Shown here: piece by piece, positions 34,044-40,132 of the stretch
How the letters are laid out: each line of letters starts with the position of its first letter
How positions within the stretch are numbered: the first letter of the stretch is position 1
Origin: Methylothermaceae bacterium
GTDB taxonomy: Bacteria; Pseudomonadota; Gammaproteobacteria; Methylococcales; Methylothermaceae
DNA length: 40,132 nt
Direction: 5' to 3'
Assembly: GCA_026981855.1 (NCBI GenBank)
Contig: JALSIB010000052.1
Coordinates: 1 to 40,132 of the forward strand
Program-made: the position numbers and the translations under genes
The notes under the pieces: model-generated
The model's database searches: none
What the model was told of the DNA's origin: nothing
Seen by the model: the letters and a program-made list of their open reading frames with translations, nothing else

Positions 34044-35137
34044 GCGCGCAGGTGGTGGAACTGGAAGGGCGCAAGGTGGGAGATGGACAGCCTCCCCTCA
34101 TCATCGCGGAGGTTTCGGCCAATCACAACGGCTCGCTGGAGCGGGCGCTGAAGATCATCGAGGCGGCGGCGGAAGCCGGGGCGCATACGGTGAAGCTGCA
34201 GACCTACACGGCGGATACCATCACCATCGACCATGACGGGCCGGGCTTCGTCATCAAGGGTGGGCTGTGGGACGGCTATACGCTGCACAAGCTCTATCAG
34301 GAGGCCTACACGCCCTGGGAATGGCACAAGCCGCTGTTCGAACGGGCGCGGGAGCTGGGCATGCTGCCTTTCTCCACTCCCTTCGACTTCACCGCCGTGG
34401 ACTTCCTGGAAGACCTGAACTGCCCCATCTACAAGATTGCCTCCTTCGAGGCCGTGGATCTGCCGCTCATCCACTACGTGGCTTCCACCGGCAAGCCCAT
34501 CATCATGTCCACCGGCATGGCCAACGAGGAGGAGATCGCCGAAGCGGTGGAGGCGGCGCGGGAAGGTGGCTGCAAGGATCTGGTGTTGCTGCATTGCGTC
34601 AGCGGCTATCCGACACCGCCGGAGGATGCCAACCTGCGCACCATTCCGGACATGCGGGAGCGTTTCGGCGTGCCGGTGGGGCTGTCGGATCACACGCTGG
34701 GCACGGCAGTGGCGGTGGCGGCCACGGCGCTGGGTGCCTGCGTCATCGAGAAGCATTTCACCCTCTCCCGCGCCGATGGCGGGCATGACAGCGCCTTCTC
34801 CATGGAGCCGGAGGAGCTGAAGCGGCTGGTGGAGGACACCCGCACGGCCTTTCAGGCACTGGGCTGCGTCAACTACGAGCGCAAGGAGAGCGAAAAGGGT
34901 AACGTGGTATTCCGCCGCTCGCTCTATGCAGTGAAAGACATTGCTGCCGGCGAGGAATTGACGCCCGAGAACGTTCGCTCCATCCGCCCCGGCCAGGGCC
35001 TTGCGCCGAAGCATTACGACGCCGTGCTGGGCTGTCGCGCCAAGGTGGACATCGCTCGTGGTACTCCCTTGTCCTGGCACGATATTGAACAAGGTGATCA
35101 TGGGAAAGGAGAGTCAACCGGATGCGTGAAGAAGTAA
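34040..35137 (+). CDS. pseI: Pseudaminic acid synthase, PseI
   Basis: A 365-residue NeuB-family synthase that condenses the free PseG product with phosphoenolpyruvate to pseudaminic acid. The TIM-barrel starts PPLIIAEVSANHNGSLERAL, contains AGAHTVKLQTYTADTITID and LPFSTPFDFTAVDFLE, and has metal-site residues in LSDHTLGTAVAVAA and IEKHFTLSR. A C-terminal SAF antifreeze-like domain (about 295-350, FRRSLYAVKDIAAGEELTPE) completes it. The LYQEAYTPWEWH motif is typical of PseI rather than sialic acid or legionaminic acid synthases. The start overlaps the deacetylase stop (ATGA), and the stop lies 16 bp inside the next gene. Confidence 0.94.
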   Translation: MSAQVVELEGRKVGDGQPPLIIAEVSANHNGSLERALKIIEAAAEAGAHTVKLQTYTADTITIDHDGPGFVIKGGLWDGYTLHKLYQEAYTPWEWHKPLFERARELGMLPFSTPFDFTAVDFLEDLNCPIYKIASFEAVDLPLIHYVASTGKPIIMSTGMANEEEIAEAVEAAREGGCKDLVLLHCVSGYPTPPEDANLRTIPDMRERFGVPVGLSDHTLGTAVAVAATALGACVIEKHFTLSRADGGHDSAFSMEPEELKRLVEDTRTAFQALGCVNYERKESEKGNVVFRRSLYAVKDIAAGEELTPENVRSIRPGQGLAPKHYDAVLGCRAKVDIARGTPLSWHDIEQGDHGKGESTGCVKK

Positions 35138-36129
35138 TACGTCTATCTAAAGATGTGGAAATCCGCCTGCCTGGGCGCTCTTATACAAAATATCCTAAGT
35201 ACGTGGCCTATGGAGCAGCCAATGTGCTCGCTGAGTATGCAAGGGTGCACTACCATGTAGACCCGCTTATCAATGGAATATGGCAGCATGGGTGGCATCC
35301 TTCATTTTGGAGGCTTGGAAGTGAGTATGAATCGTATAGTGGAATTGTTAGTGGGGCTATAAAGAAGAAATTGTGTGATATATATGTGGCTAGACGAGAT
35401 CAGGAACGTTGTTTACGCTCAGATGGATTTAGAAGGACGCAAGCGATTGGATTGCCAATCATATATGCACACACAAAATCAGAAAGAATTCCTAAAAGTT
35501 TGCTGGTTATGCCGCCCCATTTGAATCACGAGGCAAGTCATAAGTGGAGATGCGATGATTATGCAAAATACATCGAGGATATCAAGGATGATTTTGATGT
35601 GGTTGCCGCATGCGTCGGAGCAAGCACTAAAGATAGAGAAGAGCCTTGGGTATCTACTTTTAGAGAGATTGGTATTACCGTTATAGCAGGAGCAGATTTC
35701 AGGGATAGAAGCAGCCTATCCAGGATGGCTAACCTGTTTTCATATTTTGAATATATGACCACGAACGCATTTGGTTCGCATATTGCGTATGCGGCATATT
35801 TTGGTGCAAAGGTATCCGTATATGGGCATATAGATAAAATCCATGCCGCTGGATTCAAAGGTGGATTTTACGATAAATATCCAGGCATAACGAAGAAGCT
35901 CGTTGATGCCGTCAACGGCGTTTTTGACTCGGACTTGAAGTGGCTTCGAGTGGATCATCCATTGGAAGGGCATTACGCACGGGAATGGGCGATGAAGGAG
36001 TTGGGTGCGGACTGTAAGGTTTCAAAGGAGGAAGCGGCCAAGCTATTGCTTGACGAACATTTGTGTCGCCTATACTGGACAACCAGGGATGTGTATAAAA
36101 GGATGAAACATGCGTTTGGGTTATCGTGA
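35122..36129 (+). CDS. AT-rich gene of unknown function, candidate nonulosonate transferase
   Basis: A 335-residue soluble-looking protein that I cannot assign. Its base composition is far more AT-rich than everything around it (for example ATATATGTGGCTAGACGAGA), pointing to recent acquisition. TTNAFGSHIAYAAYFGAKVS (about 212-232) resembles the sugar-nucleotide-binding region of GT-B-type glycosyltransferases found in capsule and LPS loci. LLVMPPHLNHEAS and FDVVAACVGASTKD could be further Rossmann-type strands. It begins inside pseI and is the last plus-strand gene of the operon. No other transferase for CMP-pseudaminic acid is evident, so this is the best local candidate (inference). A 109-bp inverted-repeat element begins 9 bp after its stop. 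Confidence 0.6.
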   Translation: MREEVIRLSKDVEIRLPGRSYTKYPKYVAYGAANVLAEYARVHYHVDPLINGIWQHGWHPSFWRLGSEYESYSGIVSGAIKKKLCDIYVARRDQERCLRSDGFRRTQAIGLPIIYAHTKSERIPKSLLVMPPHLNHEASHKWRCDDYAKYIEDIKDDFDVVAACVGASTKDREEPWVSTFREIGITVIAGADFRDRSSLSRMANLFSYFEYMTTNAFGSHIAYAAYFGAKVSVYGHIDKIHAAGFKGGFYDKYPGITKKLVDAVNGVFDSDLKWLRVDHPLEGHYAREWAMKELGADCKVSKEEAAKLLLDEHLCRLYWTTRDVYKRMKHAFGLS

Positions 36130-36137
36130 GTCTGTGG

Positions 36138-36246
36138 CGTTGTTGCATAACTCCAAAAATTCCAATGAAATCAGATATTTATGCTGAATCACCAGTTTTG
36201 CCAATTCTTTATAAATCAACGGGTTACCGGGAATTATGCAACAACG
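36138..36246. mobile_element. 109-bp MITE with 17-bp terminal inverted repeats
   Basis: CGTTGTTGCATAACTCC (36138-36154) and GGAATTATGCAACAACG (36230-36246) are inverse complements except one base. The interior is AT-rich and non-coding. GAGTCTGTG occurs on both sides (36128-36136 and 36250-36258), possibly part of the target duplication. The termini recall those of IS5-like elements (from memory, not checked). The right end supplies the last codons and the stop of the glycosyltransferase gene on the minus strand. Confidence 0.72.
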
Positions 36247-37103
36247 TCTGAGTCTGTGATCTTCTGTTTTGCCAATCGCTGCCCTTCGATCAAGGCTTGA
36301 AAGGGAATCAGGCTGCGATGACGGACCGCCCGCACCGTGGCGCGGGCTGTGAGCGAGAGCCAGCGCCCCGCTTTGAATAGAAGTCTTTCGGTGGGGTTGC
36401 GGGCCAGTTTGTCGGCCAGAATCCAGTGGCCGGCCACTATGTGGGTTTCATAGAATTTTGATCCCACCCCACTGGAAGCGGTACCTTCATGCTGGACCAG
36501 CACATCCGGAACGAAGGTTTGTCTCTCGGGACCGAGGCGCCACCCAAGCAGCCAATCTTCCCCATACATGAAGAAATCCTCGTCGAACAAAGGCGGGGTG
36601 ATTCGTTGTGGAGCGATCAACAGGGCGCAGCCGGAGGGGTAGGAAAAACTGTAGGGAAGCGGTTTGTGGAAAGTGAGCAGTCCCAGGTGTTTTTGGTAGT
36701 ACGCGGTGCCCCGGACGATTCCGTTGTGATCGATGGCGGGATAAGCAAGCGCGGCTTGAGGGTGTTGATCCAGGGCTGAGTTGAGAAGACGGACCGCTCC
36801 CGGCAACAACCGGGCGTCGTTGTTGATGAGCAGGATCCTCGCCGAGGGGTGATGGGTTTGCAGCCATTCGATGCCCCGGTTGACGCCGGCGGCGAAACCA
36901 AGATTGGTCGGGCTTTCGTATAGGGTGATGCGGCTATCGTGTCGCCAACGTTTGGCGAGGATTTTGGCCGAGTGTCCATCGTCGGCGGAATTATCCCAGA
37001 CCAAGATATGGTGAATGCCTTCTGCCAGCAAGGATTCGATACATTGGCCGGTTCGCTTGGGATCCCGATAATTCAGTACAAGGCCGCAGGTGATCAGGTT
37101 CAT
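36234..37103 (-). CDS. Family 2 glycosyltransferase, C-terminus altered by MITE
   Basis: A 289-residue GT-A fold glycosyltransferase of the rhamnosyl/galactofuranosyl-like group. TCGLVLNYRDPKRTGQCIES (5-24), WDNSADDG (36-43), SPTNLGFAAGVNRGIEWL (64-81), the metal motif INNDARLLPGA (93-103) and FDEDFFMYGEDWLLGWRL near 175-190 are all characteristic. It probably adds a sugar to a lipid-linked surface glycan in the cytoplasm. The final VVA and the TAA stop lie in the right inverted repeat of the 109-bp element, so the original C-terminus may have been cut. The start overlaps the stop of the GT4 gene by 4 bp. Confidence 0.85.
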   Translation of the reverse strand: MNLITCGLVLNYRDPKRTGQCIESLLAEGIHHILVWDNSADDGHSAKILAKRWRHDSRITLYESPTNLGFAAGVNRGIEWLQTHHPSARILLINNDARLLPGAVRLLNSALDQHPQAALAYPAIDHNGIVRGTAYYQKHLGLLTFHKPLPYSFSYPSGCALLIAPQRITPPLFDEDFFMYGEDWLLGWRLGPERQTFVPDVLVQHEGTASSGVGSKFYETHIVAGHWILADKLARNPTERLLFKAGRWLSLTARATVRAVRHRSLIPFQALIEGQRLAKQKITDSDVVA

Positions 37104-38119
37104 GCCAGCAAGGTTTGATAGAGGGTTTGATAGCGTTCGATTTGAGATCGATGGTCGAATTTGGAGACGGCTCTTCGTCGCGCTATTTGTCTCATATTCT
37201 CCCAGAGACGTTTATCGCTCTGCAGATGGCGGGCGGATTCGACGAAACAGGCCACATCATCCACCGGGCACAGATAACCGGTCATCCCGTCTTCCACGAT
37301 CTCGGGCAGTGACGAAACCCCGGAGGCGATCACCGGCAGGCCGCAGGCCATGGCTTCGGCGGCGGTCAGGCCGAAGCCTTCGGAGCGGGTGGGGAACAGC
37401 AGGGCGTCGGCTTCCCGATAGGCCTTGACGAGTCCTTCACGGTCGAGCCGGCCGAGACAGCGGCTGTTAGGGGGTAGAGGATAGTGGTGGTGGACGCCGG
37501 CGCGGTCGGCGGTGTAGCAGAGCTCGAAATCGGCGCCCAGTCGGGTGAGGATGGGTTCCAACAGATCGACTCCTTTCAGAGGTTTCCAATTGCCGACGTA
37601 CAAGAGGCGGAACGGGTGGTGGGGGCGGGCGCGCGGTGGGCCCGGGGTGAAGGTGCTTTCGGTGTCGATGCCGTTGTGGATGACGGTGGTCTGCCGGTGA
37701 CCGAACAGGCGTTCGATCTCTGCGGCCACATAATGGCTCACGGCAGTCACGCTGGCCGCACGATGGATGTTTTCGGCCTCGATGGGCCGTATCCAGCGGG
37801 CATGATAAAGGCGTCTCGGCAGGTTTTTGTAGGGCAGCAGCGAAGGGTCGTGGACGCTGTGGTGTACGGTGACCACCAGCGGCAGATGCCGGGGCACGAA
37901 ACGGGCGGGCAGCCAGGAGTTGATGTGGACGACGTTGGCCCCAGGTGGGGGCTTGGGGATGGGGACGGTCCAAGGCGCATATTCGGCCCGGTGCGGCAGC
38001 CAGGTGATCTCGCAGCGGATGCCCCGGCCGCGCAGTCCTTCGGCCAGCCGTTCGGTGAATACATCGGTGCCGGTGCCGCAGCGGATCGTGGGAAACCAGA
38101 TTGCGGGTGTCGTATGCAT
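37100..38119 (-). CDS. Family 4 glycosyltransferase
   Basis: A 339-residue GT-B glycosyltransferase. The N-terminal acceptor domain includes GTGTDVFTERLAEGLRGRG and VTVHHSVHDPS. The C-terminal donor domain includes LLYVGNWKPLKGVDLLEPIL and the GT4 signature FPTRSEGFGLTAAEAMACGL with the E-x7-E nucleotide-sugar motif, followed by PVIASGVSSLPEIV. It is the first gene of a two-gene minus-strand unit with the GT2 gene. It lies back to back with a methyltransferase gene, with 76 bp between the starts. All three probably act on the same surface polysaccharide or pilin glycan. Sugar specificity cannot be read from sequence. Confidence 0.88.
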   Translation of the reverse strand: MHTTPAIWFPTIRCGTGTDVFTERLAEGLRGRGIRCEITWLPHRAEYAPWTVPIPKPPPGANVVHINSWLPARFVPRHLPLVVTVHHSVHDPSLLPYKNLPRRLYHARWIRPIEAENIHRAASVTAVSHYVAAEIERLFGHRQTTVIHNGIDTESTFTPGPPRARPHHPFRLLYVGNWKPLKGVDLLEPILTRLGADFELCYTADRAGVHHHYPLPPNSRCLGRLDREGLVKAYREADALLFPTRSEGFGLTAAEAMACGLPVIASGVSSLPEIVEDGMTGYLCPVDDVACFVESARHLQSDKRLWENMRQIARRRAVSKFDHRSQIERYQTLYQTLLA

Positions 38120-38138
38120 TGTGTTCCGGGGTGTTTTT

Positions 38139-38157
38139 CAGGCAGGATAGCTGCCTG
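38139..38157. promoter_or_regulatory. 7-bp palindrome in divergent promoter region
   Basis: CAGGCAG-GATAG-CTGCCTG is a perfect inverted repeat between the divergent GT4 and methyltransferase genes. TTTTT precedes it on the plus strand, so it is not a terminator in either direction. An operator is possible. Confidence 0.3.
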
Positions 38158-38195
38158 TGTCGATCATACACCGACGTTGTGAAATTTAGGAGGGC

Positions 38196-38942
38196 ATGAA
38201 GGTGGGATTACAGGGCTATTTCAAGAGGCTTTACCAACGGACCATGCGGGAGGCCTACGGCAAGGCGACCGATGAGATTTGCCTGGCTTTGAGGACGACT
38301 TCCGGCCGGGTTTTGGATTGCGGAGCCGGAGGAGGCGTTATGTTCGATACCCTGAATCAACATATGCCGCTTGAAAAGGACCGTTATACGGGGGTGGAGT
38401 GGAACCCGCCTCTGGTCGAGTCTGCCAGGGCGAAGGGGCTGAACGTGGTGCGGGGAGACCTGAACGAGGCTTTGGAGTTCGCTGACGAATCTTTTCGCTG
38501 TGTGTTCGCGCTTTCGGTACTGGAGCATCTGCTCAATCCCTGCCGTTTTCTGCGGGAGGCGCATCGGGTGCTGGAAACCGGTGGCGTTCTGGTGCTTCTG
38601 ACCCCGAATATCAGCACTTACTTCACGGCGGCATTGATTCTGGCGGGGAAGATGCCTTCCAGCGGCCCCCATCCGGATTCGGACGCCCTTCTCAAGAATG
38701 AAGAGGTGTTCAAGGTCAGCGATGAGTCGTTGCAGCCCGATACCGAAATCGACACGCCGAGCCATCGCCATCTGGTGGTGTTCAGTTACCGGGTTTTGAA
38801 GCGGTATCTGCGCATGCTGGGTTTTCGTAACGTCGAGGGCCGTGGCTTCGGGCTTTATCCATTCCCGAATTTTACCCAGCCGCTTCTGGAACGCATCGAT
38901 CCCTGGCATTGTCACCAGATGGTGTTCGTGGCGAGAAAATGA
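38196..38942 (+). CDS. Class I SAM-dependent methyltransferase
   Basis: A 248-residue methyltransferase. Motif I is RVLDCGAGGGVMFD (38-51), then YTGVEWNPPLVE (the acidic residue binds the SAM ribose), VVRGDLNEALEFADESF and VFALSVLEHLLNP, with the post-I strand HRVLETGGVLVLLTPN. The family (Methyltransf_11/UbiE-like) includes many sugar and lipid methyltransferases. In this setting a glycan-modifying or glycan-capping role is plausible, but quinone or small-molecule methylation cannot be excluded. TAGGAGG 5 bp before the ATG gives a confident start. It ends 3 bp before the convergent Uma2-like gene. Confidence 0.85.
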   Translation: MKVGLQGYFKRLYQRTMREAYGKATDEICLALRTTSGRVLDCGAGGGVMFDTLNQHMPLEKDRYTGVEWNPPLVESARAKGLNVVRGDLNEALEFADESFRCVFALSVLEHLLNPCRFLREAHRVLETGGVLVLLTPNISTYFTAALILAGKMPSSGPHPDSDALLKNEEVFKVSDESLQPDTEIDTPSHRHLVVFSYRVLKRYLRMLGFRNVEGRGFGLYPFPNFTQPLLERIDPWHCHQMVFVARK

Positions 38943-38945
38943 AGT

Positions 38946-39500
38946 TCAGGGCAGGGGGACATTTTCGTAAATCGTACCTATGGATAGGGCAAGGTCGATG
39001 GATCGAAAACGGATTTCGTCCCCTTCCTTATATTGTTCCAGATCCCATCCATCCCCGCTGCGCCGATAAATATCCACAAGCATCTGTTTCTGGGCGACGA
39101 GGACATATTCCTTCAGGCCAGGCAGTTGCTGGTAGGTCAGGCGCTTGATGGTGCGGTCACGCTGTTCGGTAGTGGGGGAGAGCACCTCAATAACCAAGAT
39201 GGGTTCTTCCAGATAGTAGTCGTGGGATTGGTGTTCCCGGCAGACGATGCTCAAGTCCGGGTAGTAGAAGGTATTGTCGATGCGTACCTTCATGTCTGAG
39301 GAAAATACCCGGCAGGGGGTGGCGCGCAGGTGATGGTGTAGCAGGGCGGTCAGATTGACCTGGATCGTGTTGTGGGCACGGCTGGCGCCCACCATAGCGA
39401 TGATGCGGCCATTTTCGTATTCGTGTTTGATGTCGCTGTACTTTTCCCCCTCCAGGTATTCCTCCGGGGAGAGGATGACGTTACGGATGACGGTGGGCAT
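38946..39500 (-). CDS. Uma2/DUF820-family PD-(D/E)XK nuclease-like protein
   Basis: A 184-residue protein from ATG 39500. LSPEEYLEGEKYSDIKHEYE (10-29), GRIIAMVGASRAHN, the Asp motif FYYPDLSIVC (78-87) and LVIEVLSPTTEQRDRTIKR (102-120) are the standard Uma2 signature, a restriction-endonuclease-like fold. The family is very common in cyanobacteria and some proteobacteria, often in many copies, and its biological role is not established. An in-frame GTG at 39545 would add 15 residues that do not look family-like. No ribosome site is clear at either start. Confidence 0.85.
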   Translation of the reverse strand: MPTVIRNVILSPEEYLEGEKYSDIKHEYENGRIIAMVGASRAHNTIQVNLTALLHHHLRATPCRVFSSDMKVRIDNTFYYPDLSIVCREHQSHDYYLEEPILVIEVLSPTTEQRDRTIKRLTYQQLPGLKEYVLVAQKQMLVDIYRRSGDGWDLEQYKEGDEIRFRSIDLALSIGTIYENVPLP

Positions 39501-39554
39501 GGGTTTGCTTTGTCGTACAGTTTGGAATAAAGGACATTCTAGCACTGGAAATTC

Positions 39555-39758
39555 CTATTCCGGAGGTTGGCGGTGGGATTTGGATGTAAGAGGATAATCG
39601 GCCACTCCACACAACCGTTTCCCCTCTTGCAGAGCGATCTCATGGATGGGCTGGCGGTTCAGGTTGGGGGTGGTGAGCAGGACGTCCACCTTGCGGCCGC
39701 CGAGACGCAGCATCAGGCGCGCTTCCAGGCGGGAGGCCAACAGCGCCGCGTTCTCCAA
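39555..39758 (-). pseudogene. Nucleotidyltransferase C-terminal fragment (MntA-like remnant)
   Basis: A 67-codon frame (MENAALLASRLEARLMLRLG, then RKVDVLLTTPNLNRQPIHEI and ALQEGKRL). It resembles the C-terminal half of minimal nucleotidyltransferases, where a VDL/VDV strand is followed by L-x-x-x-I-x-x-EG-x-x-L. The N-terminal GS-R-x7-SDxD catalytic part is missing; the region before it is occupied by the next coiled-coil gene. It starts with TTG 3 bp after that gene's stop. This is probably a remnant, though it could be a short gene translated by coupling. Confidence 0.4.
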
Positions 39759-39761
39759 TGC

Positions 39762-40132
39762 TTACTTCGGCCACACCCGCCACAGGATCAGAAGGATGGC
39801 GCCGAACTGGGAAAGCCAGAACAGGAAACTCCATTTCAGCCAGGCGGTGTGGGTATGGGCGATTTCCACCTTCAGGTCGGCGCGGGTTTTTTCGATTTCC
39901 TTGGTGAGGTCGGCCCGGAGCTGTTCGATTTCCTTGGTGAGGTCGGCGCGTACCTTTTCGATTTCGGTACGGTTTTTCTCGATTTCCAGCCTGAGATCGG
40001 ACCGCACCTGCTCGATTTCCTTGGTGAGGTCGGCCCTTACCTGCTCGATTTCCTTGGTGAGGTCGGCCCTTACCTGCTCGATTTCCTTGGTGAGGTCGGC
40101 CCTTACCTGCTCGATTTCCTTGGTGGGGTCGG
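39762..40132 (-). CDS. Hendecad-repeat coiled-coil membrane protein (partial at window edge)
   Basis: The reading frame is open to the right edge, so the N-terminus lies outside the window; an internal ATG at 40007 is probably not the start. At least 123 codons are present. The repeat is an 11-residue unit (DLTKEIEQVRA and close variants such as DLTKEIEKTRA), which predicts a hendecad coiled coil. The chain ends in one membrane helix (LKWSFLFWLSQFGAILLILW) and RVWPK. Coiled coil plus C-terminal anchor is the layout of the proteins at 135 and 21672, but the unit length and sequence differ, so the resemblance is architectural. Function unknown. Confidence 0.72.
   Translation of the reverse strand, partial: DPTKEIEQVRADLTKEIEQVRADLTKEIEQVRADLTKEIEQVRSDLRLEIEKNRTEIEKVRADLTKEIEQLRADLTKEIEKTRADLKVEIAHTHTAWLKWSFLFWLSQFGAILLILWRVWPK
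40008..40132 (-). repeat. Tandem 33-bp repeat, almost four units
   Basis: Near-identical 33-bp units start at 40008, 40041, 40074 and 40107; the last is cut by the window edge and has one G for A change. Diverged units continue to about 39890. The near-perfect DNA identity shows recent expansion within the coiled-coil gene. Confidence 0.9.

Noticed and set aside
38139-38157. Hairpin with a neighbouring T-run considered as a terminator
   Set aside because: The T residues precede the stem on the plus strand and become A residues after it on the minus strand, so it has the wrong polarity in both directions.

Overview
The window comes from a GC-rich Gram-negative bacterium, most likely a gammaproteobacterium. 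The signs are an MSHA/type II-like pilus operon with a secretin, a PpsA-type C-terminus, a MoxR/DUF58/TgpA operon and sigma54-type promoters. A methanotroph-like (Methylococcales) host would fit, but nothing here proves it. Most of the window has very high GC. The first prepilin gene (about 14.3-15.2 kb) and the pseudaminic acid block (28-35 kb) are less GC-rich, and the gene at 35.1-36.1 kb is strikingly AT-rich and probably acquired.

Layout. Positions 1-124 hold the end of a phosphoenolpyruvate synthase-like gene, followed by a repeat-built coiled-coil membrane protein and a short MITE-like repeat. From 15.2 kb down to 0.9 kb a single minus-strand operon encodes three prepilin-like proteins, a PilM/PilN-like protein, a PilO-like protein, a PilZ-GspE/PilB-type ATPase, a GspF/PilC-type platform protein, a small PilP/MshK-like protein, a secretin, an outer-membrane beta-barrel protein and a secreted subtilisin/sedolisin-like protease with dockerin-type calcium repeats. 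Its leader contains a sigma54-like promoter, a perfect CRP-type palindrome about 60 bp further upstream, and a UUCG hairpin between the first pilin gene and the rest.

From 15.5 to 21.5 kb lie a coiled-coil/PD-(D/E)XK protein, a TMTC-like GT-C membrane glycosyltransferase, a frameshifted acyltransferase-SGNH gene (a 4-bp CTAT duplication) and a zinc-ribbon membrane protein. From 21.7 to 26.1 kb a coupled operon encodes a second coiled-coil membrane protein, a MoxR ATPase, a DUF58 protein and a TgpA-like transglutaminase. The N-terminus of the transglutaminase is encoded by a copy of the dispersed repeat.

From 26.2 to 36.1 kb a sigma54-like promoter precedes a glycan-flippase-like ABC transporter and a tightly overlapping pseudaminic acid pathway: pseB, pseC, pseF, a pseG-GNAT fusion, a formyltransferase, a PIG-L deacetylase and pseI, then an unknown AT-rich gene that may encode the transferase. 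The likely product is CMP-pseudaminic acid, perhaps an N-formyl derivative, for a surface glycan or pilin. A 109-bp inverted-repeat element follows, then two glycosyltransferases, a methyltransferase, a Uma2 nuclease-like protein, a nucleotidyltransferase remnant and another repeat-built coiled-coil membrane protein cut by the window edge.

The main themes are a pilus or secretion machine that may export its own protease, a set of coiled-coil membrane proteins with expandable repeats, and surface-glycan genes carrying signs of regulation and variation.
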